The notes under the pieces were generated by a model, which saw nothing but the letters and a program-made list of their open reading frames with translations, was not told where the DNA came from and made no database searches. Of a DNA stretch of 64,000 nucleotides, positions 35,234 through 43,330 are shown piece by piece. Position 1 is the stretch's first letter; every line of letters begins with the position of its first letter. The translations under genes and the position numbers were made by a program. Source of the stretch: JAGWJU01 sp035533295 (GTDB taxonomy: Bacteria > Elusimicrobiota > Elusimicrobia > UBA1565 > UBA9628); assembly GCA_035533295.1 (NCBI GenBank), contig DATLUA010000017.1:1-64000 (forward strand). The letters are read 5' to 3'.

Positions 35234-37395
35234 TTGCGGACTCCGAAAAACTTCCTTTGCGCGGCGTAGGCGCGCCCGGCCAGGGACAGCGCCAGCCGGC
35301 GCCCCATCTCCTTTCTCTGCTGGAAACTCAGGCACTGCGCGGCCGGCAGCGGATCGGAACGCAAAGACGTCGCCGCGGCGGAAAGCGCCTCATCCGAGGA
35401 CGCGGCCTGCTTGGCCGTGACGAAGCCCGCCCGCTCCAGCGCGGCCGCGTCTTCCTTCATGGCCGCCTCCCTAGCCTTCGCCTCATCCATGCTTTCGGCG
35501 GAAACGCGCAGCTCGCAGTCCGTGGGATTGGACAAGCCGGAGGCTGGAATATCCCAGCGCCGGCCCAGGAAATCCGGCAGGCCCGCGCGCGTCGCGGAGA
35601 GGGAGTGAACCAGTTCGTCGCGTAGGGAATCAGGATCGTTTTCCCAGCGCTGGTAAAGGAGCAGCGCGTCCGGGTCCAGGAAATCGCCGCCCTTGGCCCG
35701 GGCCGCTTCCCCGGCGTAGAAAATCTCCTGAGCCGTCCTGGCATAGACCTGGGCATAGTAGGGCGAGGCATCCCAGCCCTCTTGAGCGGCGTCGGCCAGG
35801 AGAAGCTCTTTAAGAAGCGTCCCCGCCATCTCCTCGCGCGAATAGGTTCCGCGACGGCTGCCGTCCGCGTAAACGCTGGTCTTGCCCCACGACCCGTCTT
35901 GGACGCTTTGCGCCAGGGCATCGCCTTGATTGGCCTTAAAATCCGGGACGCTCAGGTGCCGTCGGGAATAAAATTCCGGCGCATCGGGAAGAAGAACGTC
36001 GTGCTTGAACCAGAGCGCGCCGCGACGCACCAGCAGCGGCCCGGGGTCCAAAACAACGGTGTAGAGCGTCTCTCCTCGCGCATCGGTCTGCGTCTCCAAG
36101 CACCCGCGCGCGGCCGCGCCGCAGCGCCGCGGTGCGACGACGATGGCGGGAATCTGGGAGAGCAAAAAGCCCAGGGCGCGATTGCGGCCCAGGCCCGCCC
36201 TTTGCTCGATTTGGCGCAGGAGAAAGACCACCTCCTGCGTGTAAGGCGCGTTTTGAAGAAGCTTCTCCACGTCTTGGGCGCTTACCGCGGGAGGCGCGGA
36301 CGGCAGAGGCAGCGGGAAAATCTGAAAATCGACCGAGCCCGGTCCCGCCGTTGAACCGGCCCTGCCCGCGGAACCAGCGGCGAGCACGCGCATCTCCTGG
36401 ACGGCCCGGGCGGGCGCGCCCACCACCGTTACCACGGGCGCGGCCATGGGAGCCGCCGGAGCGGGGTGCAGCGCGCTGGTCGAGGGAAGAACCGGCGAAA
36501 CCAGCGCCGCGACCGGAGCCGAGGATGCCTCGGACGTCAACGGCGGCGCCGAAACCTGCGCGGGCTTGGGCGCGGGAAGCGGCGGGACCGGCGCCGCAGA
36601 GGCGGCGGCGGACGCGGCGACCGCGGGAGATTGCGGAACTTGCGCCGGAGCCGGGACGGCGGCAATGGCCGCTGGCGCAGGAGGCACGGGCGCGCTTGAC
36701 GCTACAGGCGGAGGAGGAGGCGCCGCAATTGGCGTCGCGCTGGGCGCCGCCGGAACGGTAGCCTGCGCTGGAAGGCTCATGGAAAGGCTCTGCGCGGAAT
36801 CCGCATCCGAAGAGTTATCTAGCACCGGAACTGGAACGGCCGTCGCGACCGCAGGGGAGACAGTTTGCTCCGCGGGCGCTAGAGAATCGGAGGCGGCGCG
36901 AGCGGCAGCTGGAGCAGAGTCTTCCGGAACTGGCGCCGGAGCCGCGACAAGAGAAGCCGGGTTCGCCGCGGGCGCCGCCGCCTCGGCATCCAAGGAGTCG
37001 ATCTCCTCGGGTGAGAAGTAGCCGGAGATGTCCGCCCGGGACGCTTCCGGAAAATAGGTCCAGTTCTTGCGCAGGATGTCCTTGATCCGCTCGGTCTGCT
37101 CCGGCGTAAGATTGTCCTTGCCGCCGCTTTGATCCAAAATCATATCGACCTGCAAAAGGGCCTTGAGCCTCTGCGCGCCGGCCGCGCGGGAGAGCGCCGA
37201 TTGCAGACTCGACGCATCAAGAGGCGCCGCGGCGTCCGGCGCCCACACGCTGCCGTCGGGCTTGACTTGGTACCGATACTGCGACAAAAGGCTTTGCTGG
37301 GCGGACGAAAGGGCTTGGGCGGCGACTCCCAGGGGAGCCAACGCCGCGCAAAAAGCCAAGAGGCAAGCGATGATACGACCGCGCAGAACCGCCAT
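35230..37395 (-). CDS. Large exported protein with Pro/Ala-rich linker, unknown
   Basis: 721 residues. Signal peptide RIIACLLAFCAALAPLGVAAQ, then a helical N-terminal region (to about residue 130), a low-complexity Ala/Pro/Ser/Val linker of about 200 residues (nucleotides about 36400-36990), and a C-terminal globular domain of about 330 residues with Cys, Trp and Tyr (FPLPLPSAPPAVSAQDVEKL onward, VVAPRRCGAAARGCLETQTD). The linker suggests that the domain is held away from the membrane or wall. I recognise no family. A TACAAG/TAAAAT cluster at 37412-37402 precedes the ATG. Confidence 0.75.
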   Translation of the reverse strand: MAVLRGRIIACLLAFCAALAPLGVAAQALSSAQQSLLSQYRYQVKPDGSVWAPDAAAPLDASSLQSALSRAAGAQRLKALLQVDMILDQSGGKDNLTPEQTERIKDILRKNWTYFPEASRADISGYFSPEEIDSLDAEAAAPAANPASLVAAPAPVPEDSAPAAARAASDSLAPAEQTVSPAVATAVPVPVLDNSSDADSAQSLSMSLPAQATVPAAPSATPIAAPPPPPVASSAPVPPAPAAIAAVPAPAQVPQSPAVAASAAASAAPVPPLPAPKPAQVSAPPLTSEASSAPVAALVSPVLPSTSALHPAPAAPMAAPVVTVVGAPARAVQEMRVLAAGSAGRAGSTAGPGSVDFQIFPLPLPSAPPAVSAQDVEKLLQNAPYTQEVVFLLRQIEQRAGLGRNRALGFLLSQIPAIVVAPRRCGAAARGCLETQTDARGETLYTVVLDPGPLLVRRGALWFKHDVLLPDAPEFYSRRHLSVPDFKANQGDALAQSVQDGSWGKTSVYADGSRRGTYSREEMAGTLLKELLLADAAQEGWDASPYYAQVYARTAQEIFYAGEAARAKGGDFLDPDALLLYQRWENDPDSLRDELVHSLSATRAGLPDFLGRRWDIPASGLSNPTDCELRVSAESMDEAKAREAAMKEDAAALERAGFVTAKQAASSDEALSAAATSLRSDPLPAAQCLSFQQRKEMGRRLALSLAGRAYAAQRKFFGVRK

Positions 37396-37457
37396 TTTCG
37401 CCTTGTATTTTAGAGCTTCCCTGTTATGTAAATATTGCGATTATGAATGATCTAAAC

Positions 37458-37463
37458 TATGCT
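37458..37463 (+). promoter_or_regulatory. -10 box TATGCT, leaderless
   Basis: TATGCT followed by 6 nt and the ATG at 37470. Supports 37470 over the in-frame ATG at 37443, which would add nine residues before the signal peptide. Confidence 0.4.
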
Positions 37464-37469
37464 GGGTCT

Positions 37470-39182
37470 ATGCGTCAGAGGACATTTCATGCGCTCATTG
37501 TGCTTCTTCTCCTTGCGCCCTCCGCGCTTCTCGCCTCTCCCTCCGGGAAGGTGGACGAGCTGATGCGGAAGCTTTCCATCCAGGAAAAAGTCGGCCAACT
37601 CTTCGTCATCGCCGCCGACACGGACATCGCCGCGCAGGACAAACCCTTCATCCAGTCCGGCAAGGTCGGCGCCGTCCTGCTGCGCTGGCACAAGTTCACG
37701 GGGGAGCAAGCCGAGAACTTCTCGCGGCGAATGCGCTCCTGGACCGACATGGCACCGTCCCGCGTGCCCCTGCTCATCGCCGCCGATTACGAAAGCGGCC
37801 CGCTGTTCACCGAACCTCTTTACGGCGCAACTTTATTTCCTTCGAACATGGCCCTGGGCGCGACAGGCTCGCCGGCCCTGGCGGAAAAAGCGGCCTACAT
37901 CAACGGGCGCGAGTTGCGCGCCCTGGGAATCCAGGTCGACTTCGCTCCCGTCGTCGATGTCAACAGCAACCCTCAAAACCCCGTCATCGGCATTCGATCT
38001 TTCGGCCAAAATCCCGCCAAGGTCGCCGCGCTCGGCGCCGCCGCCATCCGCGGATACTTGAAGGCCGGGATCATTCCGGTCGCCAAGCATTTCCCGGGAC
38101 ACGGGGACACCAAGACTGATTCCCACAAGCAGCTTCCCGTCATCGACCGGCCGCTGGCCGCCTGGAAAAAAATCGATCTTCCACCTTTTAAGGCCGCCAT
38201 CGCGGCAGGCGCCCCAGCCATCATGTCCGCGCATATCGTCATGACGGCGTTGGACCCCGATTTGCCCGCCACGCTTTCCCGCGCCGTCCTGGACGGCGAG
38301 CTGCGACGCAAGCTGGGATTTCAGGGCGTCATCGTCACGGACAGCCTGGACATGGGCGCCATCGCCAACGCCTACACAATCCCCAAAGCCGCCCTGCGCG
38401 CCTTTTTGGCGGGCTGCGATCTTCTTCTCATCGGCAAGAAAAATCTTCCTGAAAGCTACGCCACGGTGCTGGCCGCCGTGCGGGACGGACGGATTTCCCA
38501 AAAACGCCTGGACCAGTCCGTCCGGCGCATTCTCAAGCTCAAGGAGCGAGCCGGGCTCTTGGGCGCGCTTTCCCGCAATCCCGACTCCTGGAAATCGGTG
38601 GGCGCGCCGGCCGGCCGGCGACTGGCGGAAAAAATGGCGGAGAAATCCGTCACGCTCCTAAGCAATCCCGGCGGACTGCTCCCGCTTAAGCTCCCGGACG
38701 GCGAGACCCTGGCCGCGCTCATCAACCGCGCGGATCGCTTCGCCCCGGACGTAGACGCCTTCGGCCGGGCGCTCGCGCGGCATCACCGCAGAACCGAGCT
38801 TTCCCAGTTCCTGCCCTGGCCCAGCGCGGAGGACTCGGACGGCTTGGTTAAGCAGGCCACGGGCGCAGGCGTCATCATCTTCGGCGCCTACAAAGACGGC
38901 GGCCTCGATAACAAACTCCAGGTTGAACTTTACAATCGACTGCGAGCCCTAAAAAAACCGATCATCGTGGTCAGCCTTATGGACCCGTACGATCTCAAGG
39001 ATTTTCCCGGAGCCGCCGCGCAGATATGCATTTACGGGATCACTCCGGCCTCCATGAAGGCCTTGGCAAAAGTTCTTTTCGGCGCCGCCGTCCCCGGCGG
39101 GAAATTGCCCGTTAATATTCCCGGCCTTTACAAGATGGGCAGCGGGCTCGCGGGATTTAAGCCGCGCGCCGGGCGCCGCTAG
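37470..39182 (+). CDS. nagZ: Glycoside hydrolase family 3, NagZ-like
   Basis: 570 residues. Predicted beta-N-acetylhexosaminidase releasing GlcNAc from muropeptides. VAKHFPGHGDTKTDSHKQLP near residue 205 is the NagZ signature, including the His-Asp general acid/base dyad; the nucleophile Asp is in VIVTDSLDMGAI near residue 285. The C-terminal extra domain (residues about 380-570) is the second GH3 domain, longer than E. coli NagZ and like the Bacillus form. A signal peptide (RTFHALIVLLLLAPSALLA) means it is exported, unlike the cytosolic E. coli enzyme. Confidence 0.92.
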   Translation: MRQRTFHALIVLLLLAPSALLASPSGKVDELMRKLSIQEKVGQLFVIAADTDIAAQDKPFIQSGKVGAVLLRWHKFTGEQAENFSRRMRSWTDMAPSRVPLLIAADYESGPLFTEPLYGATLFPSNMALGATGSPALAEKAAYINGRELRALGIQVDFAPVVDVNSNPQNPVIGIRSFGQNPAKVAALGAAAIRGYLKAGIIPVAKHFPGHGDTKTDSHKQLPVIDRPLAAWKKIDLPPFKAAIAAGAPAIMSAHIVMTALDPDLPATLSRAVLDGELRRKLGFQGVIVTDSLDMGAIANAYTIPKAALRAFLAGCDLLLIGKKNLPESYATVLAAVRDGRISQKRLDQSVRRILKLKERAGLLGALSRNPDSWKSVGAPAGRRLAEKMAEKSVTLLSNPGGLLPLKLPDGETLAALINRADRFAPDVDAFGRALARHHRRTELSQFLPWPSAEDSDGLVKQATGAGVIIFGAYKDGGLDNKLQVELYNRLRALKKPIIVVSLMDPYDLKDFPGAAAQICIYGITPASMKALAKVLFGAAVPGGKLPVNIPGLYKMGSGLAGFKPRAGRR

Positions 39183-39203
39183 GCGATCAAAGATCTTTTC
39201 GGG

Positions 39204-40037
39204 TTACCGCGCCTTCGCATAGCTGGCGGCGCGGATTTTCCAAATCGGCAGCCATTGCGCGTCGTGCTTATGGTGAGGAGAATTGCGCACGCGCCGCTCC
39301 AGCACGAATTCCGCGGCCCGGGAAAACTCTTTCAAGGCTTGCGGCCCCGAGCCGGAGCCCTTCATCTCCTCCAGAACCTGCAAAAGCCCCCACCCTTGCC
39401 CCTTGTAACGCTCGGAAGCAAGCGTGCCCGCGTTTTTAAAGTTAAGGTAGTCAATGAGCGGATACCATCCACCAGGGCTCCGCGCGACGCGCATGAATTG
39501 CGCCAGCACTGCCGCGCGACGCTGGGGCGGAACGCTTCGCAGCATCCGCGGCAAAGCCTTTCGCAGGCGATCGGCCATGAACAGGGCTTGCTCGCCCGTG
39601 GTCCGCGCCAAGAACGCGCGCAGTTCTTCCATGCGCGGGGAGTGAAAATCGCGTCTGAATTCCACGCGGTTTTTCCAGGGGCAGTGCGGCGAGGCGTCAA
39701 GCCAAGCCGGGTAGGCGACTTTTTTCTCCCGCAGAAAAGCCAGATACATCGGAAAAACTTCCGTGAAAGGCCCGTGCGGCCCGGGCGGATACCAGATAAA
39801 GTGGCCGATGCCCAGCGATGGGAAGGCCTCGGTCGGATCCCAATCAGTGAGGCCGGCTAAATTTTGTATCGGATGGAATTCATTCGCCCAAATCTTCCTG
39901 GCGACGCTCACAGCCTCCTGGCTTGAGATATTCAACGCGGGAAGCGTATCGGACCGAATTTGGGGCGCCGAAACCTGCTGGGCTAGGACGGGAAGGCCCA
40001 AGGCCAAAATCAGGACCGAACCCAGTATTTTTCTCAT
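39204..40037 (-). CDS. Secreted protein, paralogue of 62650-63525
   Basis: 277 residues. Signal peptide MRKILGSVLILALGLPVLAQ. Conserved blocks shared with the paralogue: VARKIWANE, SLGIGHFIWYPPGPHGPF, HCPWKNRVEFRRD, PRMEELRAFLA, GWGLLQVLEEMKGSGSGPQ and FVLERRVRNSPHHKHDAQWL. The Glu/His/Trp-rich conserved spots suggest an enzymatic groove, but no family is recognised. ATG 40037 gives the MRKIL start of the paralogue; ATG 40043 is the alternative. It begins 24 nt after the PilZ gene stop and may be the last gene of that operon. Confidence 0.82.
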   Translation of the reverse strand: MRKILGSVLILALGLPVLAQQVSAPQIRSDTLPALNISSQEAVSVARKIWANEFHPIQNLAGLTDWDPTEAFPSLGIGHFIWYPPGPHGPFTEVFPMYLAFLREKKVAYPAWLDASPHCPWKNRVEFRRDFHSPRMEELRAFLARTTGEQALFMADRLRKALPRMLRSVPPQRRAAVLAQFMRVARSPGGWYPLIDYLNFKNAGTLASERYKGQGWGLLQVLEEMKGSGSGPQALKEFSRAAEFVLERRVRNSPHHKHDAQWLPIWKIRAASYAKAR

Positions 40038-40061
40038 GGTCATTCTTATCCCTAATACTTA

Positions 40062-40463
40062 TTAGACGCTCCAATAATCGCGGGGCGACTCCTCGTCCTT
40101 GGGCCAACGCTCCATGCGCACCATGTCGATAAAGCGCTTCAAGAGGCCTTCTTGTCGGCCGGTCAGGCTGAAGTTGACGCCGTAGCGGCGCTCGGGCTTG
40201 GAGGACCGGGTGGGTGGGGCGGACTGCCAGATCACGATGCCGGAGAGACGCAGTTTGTCGCGACGGCGCGCGTCGGGCTCGCCTATTTCGAACTCATAGG
40301 AAGAGCCGCGGTGCAAATCCACGAAACACGCCAGCGCCGCGCCGCCCATGCTGATGTCCACGAAGCGTCCCGTTCCCAGGGGATCCCGCGCGGCCTCGGA
40401 ATAGACGGCCACGGGAAGATCACAGGAAAAACGTTGATGGTAGCGCCGGAGGGGTCCGTTCAT
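40062..40463 (-). CDS. PilZ-domain protein coupled to an ABC-2 exporter
   Basis: 133 residues. RYHQR (residues 8-12, RxxxR) and FVDISMGGAALA near residue 40 (DxSxxG) are the c-di-GMP contacts. A C-terminal 30-residue helix (EGLLKRFIDMVRMERWPKD) could contact a partner. The ATG overlaps the stop of the permease gene, so it is probably co-translated with the exporter and may gate it in response to c-di-GMP. Confidence 0.9.
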   Translation of the reverse strand: MNGPLRRYHQRFSCDLPVAVYSEAARDPLGTGRFVDISMGGAALACFVDLHRGSSYEFEIGEPDARRRDKLRLSGIVIWQSAPPTRSSKPERRYGVNFSLTGRQEGLLKRFIDMVRMERWPKDEESPRDYWSV

Positions 40464-41254
40464 CAGCTTGACGAGGACGTGTACTGACTTACCGAGTTTA
40501 GCCAATAACGCCGCGCGAAGGCAAGCAGGGCCAGGCAGAAGAAAAAGGAGTAGAGAATCCATCCAGGAGAGAGCAGTCCCAGCAAAGCCTTGGCCGGGAA
40601 CGTGCACATGACCGCCACGGGCACGACGAAGGTCAAGGCCCAGCGCGCGACCGGGCCGTAGATGTCGGTGGGAAACTTTCCCATGAACATCAAGTCGCGG
40701 TACACCCATATGCTGTTCTCAAGTTCCTGGGTGCGCACGGCCAAGCCCGCCACAAGGACGTGGATGGCCAGCGCGATGGCCACGCCGTTAAGCGTCAATA
40801 GCGCGTAGAGGGCGTAGCGCGCCGCGCCCAAGGCCGGAAGGCGCTCGAAAACCATCCCTAAAAGCACCAGCACCGGCAGCGCGGTCGCCAAATCCAGGAA
40901 GTCGAGCGTCGCGAACATGATGCGGAAAAGCGGCGAGCAGGGCTGGACCAGGTAGAAGTCGAAGTCCCCCTCCTCGACCACGCGGCGCGCGCCGTAGATG
41001 CCGCGGAACAATATCTGCGCGCCCAAATCCACCAGGTTGAATGTGAGAAAGAACAGCGCCATGTCAGCGAGATCGTAACCGCCCAGTTCCTTAACGTTCT
41101 TAAAAATCGCGACCACGAAAGCGAAAAAGAACAGGATGCGGATGAGCTTGCCCAGCAGAAATCCCACCGAGCCCAAAGGGTGCGACATCTGCGCCTTCAA
41201 GCTCATCGCGGCCATGCGCATCCAAATCACGAAGTAGCGGGGAACCGCCTTCAT
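40463..41254 (-). CDS. ABC-2 type permease, second subunit
   Basis: 263 residues with six membrane segments. Belongs with the DUF990/ABC-2 permease group (MKAVPRYFVIWMRMAAMSLK, SLKAQMSHPLGSVGFLLGKL, FFLTFNLVDLGAQILFRGIY, EEGDFDFYLVQPCSPLFRI). The EGDFDFYLxQP motif is typical. Pairs with the permease at 41251 (4-nt overlap) to form the channel. Substrate unknown. Confidence 0.9.
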   Translation of the reverse strand: MKAVPRYFVIWMRMAAMSLKAQMSHPLGSVGFLLGKLIRILFFFAFVVAIFKNVKELGGYDLADMALFFLTFNLVDLGAQILFRGIYGARRVVEEGDFDFYLVQPCSPLFRIMFATLDFLDLATALPVLVLLGMVFERLPALGAARYALYALLTLNGVAIALAIHVLVAGLAVRTQELENSIWVYRDLMFMGKFPTDIYGPVARWALTFVVPVAVMCTFPAKALLGLLSPGWILYSFFFCLALLAFARRYWLNSVSQYTSSSS

Positions 41255-42045
41255 CCGCCCTCCGCGGCATAGCTGCGCAGACCGCGCCGCCATAGTCGAG
41301 AGGCAAAAAACAGCATGACGACCAGCCACGCGCCCTGGATGGCCAGCACCCGCAGCGCCTCGCCCGGCTTGACGCGCTCGAGATAGATGTTGATGGGAAA
41401 GAAAACCAGGTAGGGAAAGGGACTCAAGTACAGCACATGCCGGATGACCTTGGGCAGCACGTCCAAGGGGAAAAAGGCGCCCGCGGCGAACTGGATGAAA
41501 AGCTCGAAGCAGAACAGCGGCCCGCCGGACTCCGAGGTCCAAAACGCCAGGGCGCTCACCATGAACTCCATCACGAAGAACAGCAGCGAGGATAAAATCA
41601 CCGTGGCGGCAAACCCCAGCCACGCGGCGAAATGCCGGGGCAGATAGAACTGCGCGCGCACCAAAGCCGCGAAAATTCCGATCTCAAAGATCGCGGAGCC
41701 CAGATAGACCGTTTTTTGCGCCATGTCCAGGGCCAAGCTGTAGCCGCCGTAGCTCATGGGCCGCACCAGATAAGAGGAGATGCGCCCGCCGGAGATGTCG
41801 CCGACCAATTCCCAGCCGCGGCCGGTCATGACGAAGGAACGCAGCACGTTGATGGCCAGGACATAGCTGATCATCTGGGCCTTGGAGTAGCCGAAGAATC
41901 CCTTGTGGCCGTTCATGAGCGCCAGCCAGAAATAGTAAAGGCTGGCCAGCACCGCCACGCCGCCGACGCGATCCATGATCAGGGAGGAGCGCCGCTGCAG
42001 CACGTTTTGCAGGGCCAGCTCATAGGCGGCCAGATACTTGCGCAT
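41251..42045 (-). CDS. ABC-2 type permease, first subunit
   Basis: 264 residues with six membrane segments. NVLQRRSSLIMDRVGGVAVL, MISYVLAINVLRSFVMTGRG, and SGGRISSYLVRPMSYGGYSL (the same GxxxxYLxxP motif as its partner) identify an ABC-2 permease of the DUF990 kind. FFPLDVLPKVIRHVLYLSPF is the usual segment near the last helices. Starts 10 nt after the ATPase gene stop. Confidence 0.9.
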   Translation of the reverse strand: MRKYLAAYELALQNVLQRRSSLIMDRVGGVAVLASLYYFWLALMNGHKGFFGYSKAQMISYVLAINVLRSFVMTGRGWELVGDISGGRISSYLVRPMSYGGYSLALDMAQKTVYLGSAIFEIGIFAALVRAQFYLPRHFAAWLGFAATVILSSLLFFVMEFMVSALAFWTSESGGPLFCFELFIQFAAGAFFPLDVLPKVIRHVLYLSPFPYLVFFPINIYLERVKPGEALRVLAIQGAWLVVMLFFASRLWRRGLRSYAAEGG

Positions 42046-42055
42046 CGCCGGGGCT

Positions 42056-43045
42056 TCAGGAAGCCGCGCCGCGCCCGGAGCCGGTAAAAATTCCGCGCAC
42101 GATGTCGTCGATGGGAACTTCCTCGATGGTCAAATCCACCACTGGCCAGGAGCGCAGCAATTCAGCCGCGCGCTCGGAGACTTTCTCGCGCGGCACTTCC
42201 AGCACAGCGCGGGAGCCGCCGTTGGAGACAACCGCGCCGATGGCGGACAAATCGGACGGCGCCGGGCCGGAAAAATCCACCCGGATGATTTTATGCCGGG
42301 CATGGCGCGCGACCAGGCTCTGCAGGCTTCCATCGTAAAGAAGTTTGCCGCGTTCGATGACCACGACGCGGGAGCAGAGCTCCGAGACGTCGTCCATGTT
42401 GTGGCTGGTCAGAAGAATGGTCGCCTTGTGCTGGGCGTTATACTCCCGGATGAAGGCGCGGATTTTCTTCTGCATAATGACGTCCAGGCCCAAGGTCGGC
42501 TCGTCCAGGAACAAGACGGCCGGGCGGTGCAGCAGCGCGGCGGCCAGCTCCGCGCGCATGCGCTGGCCCAGGGAGAGCTTCTTGACCGGGACGTTGAGAC
42601 ACTCGGAGAGATCCAGAAGCTCGACGAGTTCGCCCAAGCTGCGCCGGTACTCCGGCTCGGGAATTCCGTAGATGGCCTGGTTCAAACGGAACGTCTCCTG
42701 GGCCGGAATTTCCCACCACAACTGGCTTCGCTGTCCCAGCACCAGGGAAAAGCGCCGCTGGAGTTCCGCCTCGCGGCGCCACGGCACGCGCCCCAAGACC
42801 GTGGCCGCGCCCGACGTCGGCGTCAAGAGGCCGGAGAGCATCTTGAGCGTGGTGGTCTTGCCGGCGCCGTTGGCGCCCAGAAAGCCCACCAGCTCGCCCT
42901 CTTCGATGGAAAAGGAAAGCCCATCGACCGCGCGGACATGGCGAATTTTGCGGTTGAAGAAAGAGCGCACGGAATTCCAAAAGCCGGGCTCTTTTTCCGG
43001 AGATTGGTATACCTTGGTGAGACCTTCGACGGCGATGCAGGGCAT
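42056..43045 (-). CDS. ABC transporter ATPase
   Basis: 329 residues. Walker A GANGAGKTTTLKML near residue 50, Q-loop QRSQLWWEIP, signature LSLGQRMRAELAAALL near residue 155, Walker B AVLFLDEPTLGLDV near residue 170, and H-loop LTSHNMDDV. A C-terminal domain after residue 240 is typical of exporters for drugs or polymers in the NatA/DUF990 group. It leads the operon ATPase, permease, permease, PilZ. A TAGAAT box sits exactly 6 nt before the ATG. Confidence 0.96.
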   Translation of the reverse strand: MPCIAVEGLTKVYQSPEKEPGFWNSVRSFFNRKIRHVRAVDGLSFSIEEGELVGFLGANGAGKTTTLKMLSGLLTPTSGAATVLGRVPWRREAELQRRFSLVLGQRSQLWWEIPAQETFRLNQAIYGIPEPEYRRSLGELVELLDLSECLNVPVKKLSLGQRMRAELAAALLHRPAVLFLDEPTLGLDVIMQKKIRAFIREYNAQHKATILLTSHNMDDVSELCSRVVVIERGKLLYDGSLQSLVARHARHKIIRVDFSGPAPSDLSAIGAVVSNGGSRAVLEVPREKVSERAAELLRSWPVVDLTIEEVPIDDIVRGIFTGSGRGAAS

Positions 43046-43051
43046 GGAAAT

Positions 43052-43057
43052 ATTCTA
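43052..43057 (-). promoter_or_regulatory. -10 box TAGAAT of the ABC-PilZ operon, leaderless
   Basis: Minus-strand TAGAAT, 6 nt, ATG at 43045. Confidence 0.55.
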
Positions 43058-43125
43058 TCAGTTAGCGGCGGTTGTCGCGGCGCGGCATGTTGTGCACAGC
43101 ACGTCCCAACCAACGGCCGTCTTGA

Positions 43126-43131
43126 TATAAT
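43126..43131 (+). promoter_or_regulatory. -10 box TATAAT of the candidate small RNA
   Basis: TATAAT with 8 nt to 43140, the first base of a perfect 10-bp terminal helix. No coding frame starts here. Confidence 0.5.
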
Positions 43132-43139
43132 CTCGCATA

Positions 43140-43219
43140 GAGCCTGTCAAACCTCCGTTTGTTGGATAGGCCCCCGAACTATCGGGAGCAACCCACGATA
43201 CAACTGGGATGACAGGCTC
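43140..43219 (+). ncRNA. Candidate 80-nt structured RNA
   Basis: GAGCCTGTCA (43140-43149) is the exact complement of TGACAGGCTC (43210-43219), closing an 80-nt element. Inside, GTTG/CAAC (43161-43164 and 43189-43192) encloses CCCGA/TCGGG (43173-43177 and 43182-43186) with an ACTA loop. CAAAC/GTTTG (43148-43152 and 43157-43161) and CCCA/TGGG (43192-43195 and 43205-43208) can form further stems, partly in competition. A TATAAT places the transcription start at the first helix base. It precedes tRNA-Gly, not a gene on the same strand, so a riboswitch is less likely. It matches no RNA family that I can name. Confidence 0.5.
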
Positions 43220-43231
43220 GTCTATTTAATC

Positions 43232-43237
43232 TATAAT
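43232..43237 (+). promoter_or_regulatory. -10 box TATAAT of tRNA-Gly
   Basis: TATAAT ends 11 nt before the mature 5' end of tRNA-Gly at 43249. Confidence 0.55.
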
Positions 43238-43248
43238 CGGAATCCGAC

Positions 43249-43322
43249 GCGGGCGTGGTTCAATGGTAGAACGGGTCCTTGCCAAGGATCAGACGAGGGT
43301 TCGATTCCCTTCGCCCGCTCCA
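43249..43322 (+). tRNA. tRNA-Gly (GCC)
   Basis: 74 nt with CCA encoded. Acceptor GCGGGCG pairs with CGCCCGC. Anticodon stem TCCTT-region loop TTGCCAA gives anticodon GCC. T loop TTCGATT. Discriminator T. A T-rich tract (GATTTTTCTT) follows and may end transcription. Confidence 0.97.
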
Positions 43323-43330
43323 GATTTTTC

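Noticed and set aside
43140..43219. Element as a riboswitch for the downstream gene
   Set aside because: The next plus-strand feature is tRNA-Gly with its own -10 box, and no coding gene follows on this strand within 1.6 kb.
43249..43322. Integration site at tRNA-Gly
   Set aside because: No integrase, no duplicated 3' tRNA end was seen nearby.
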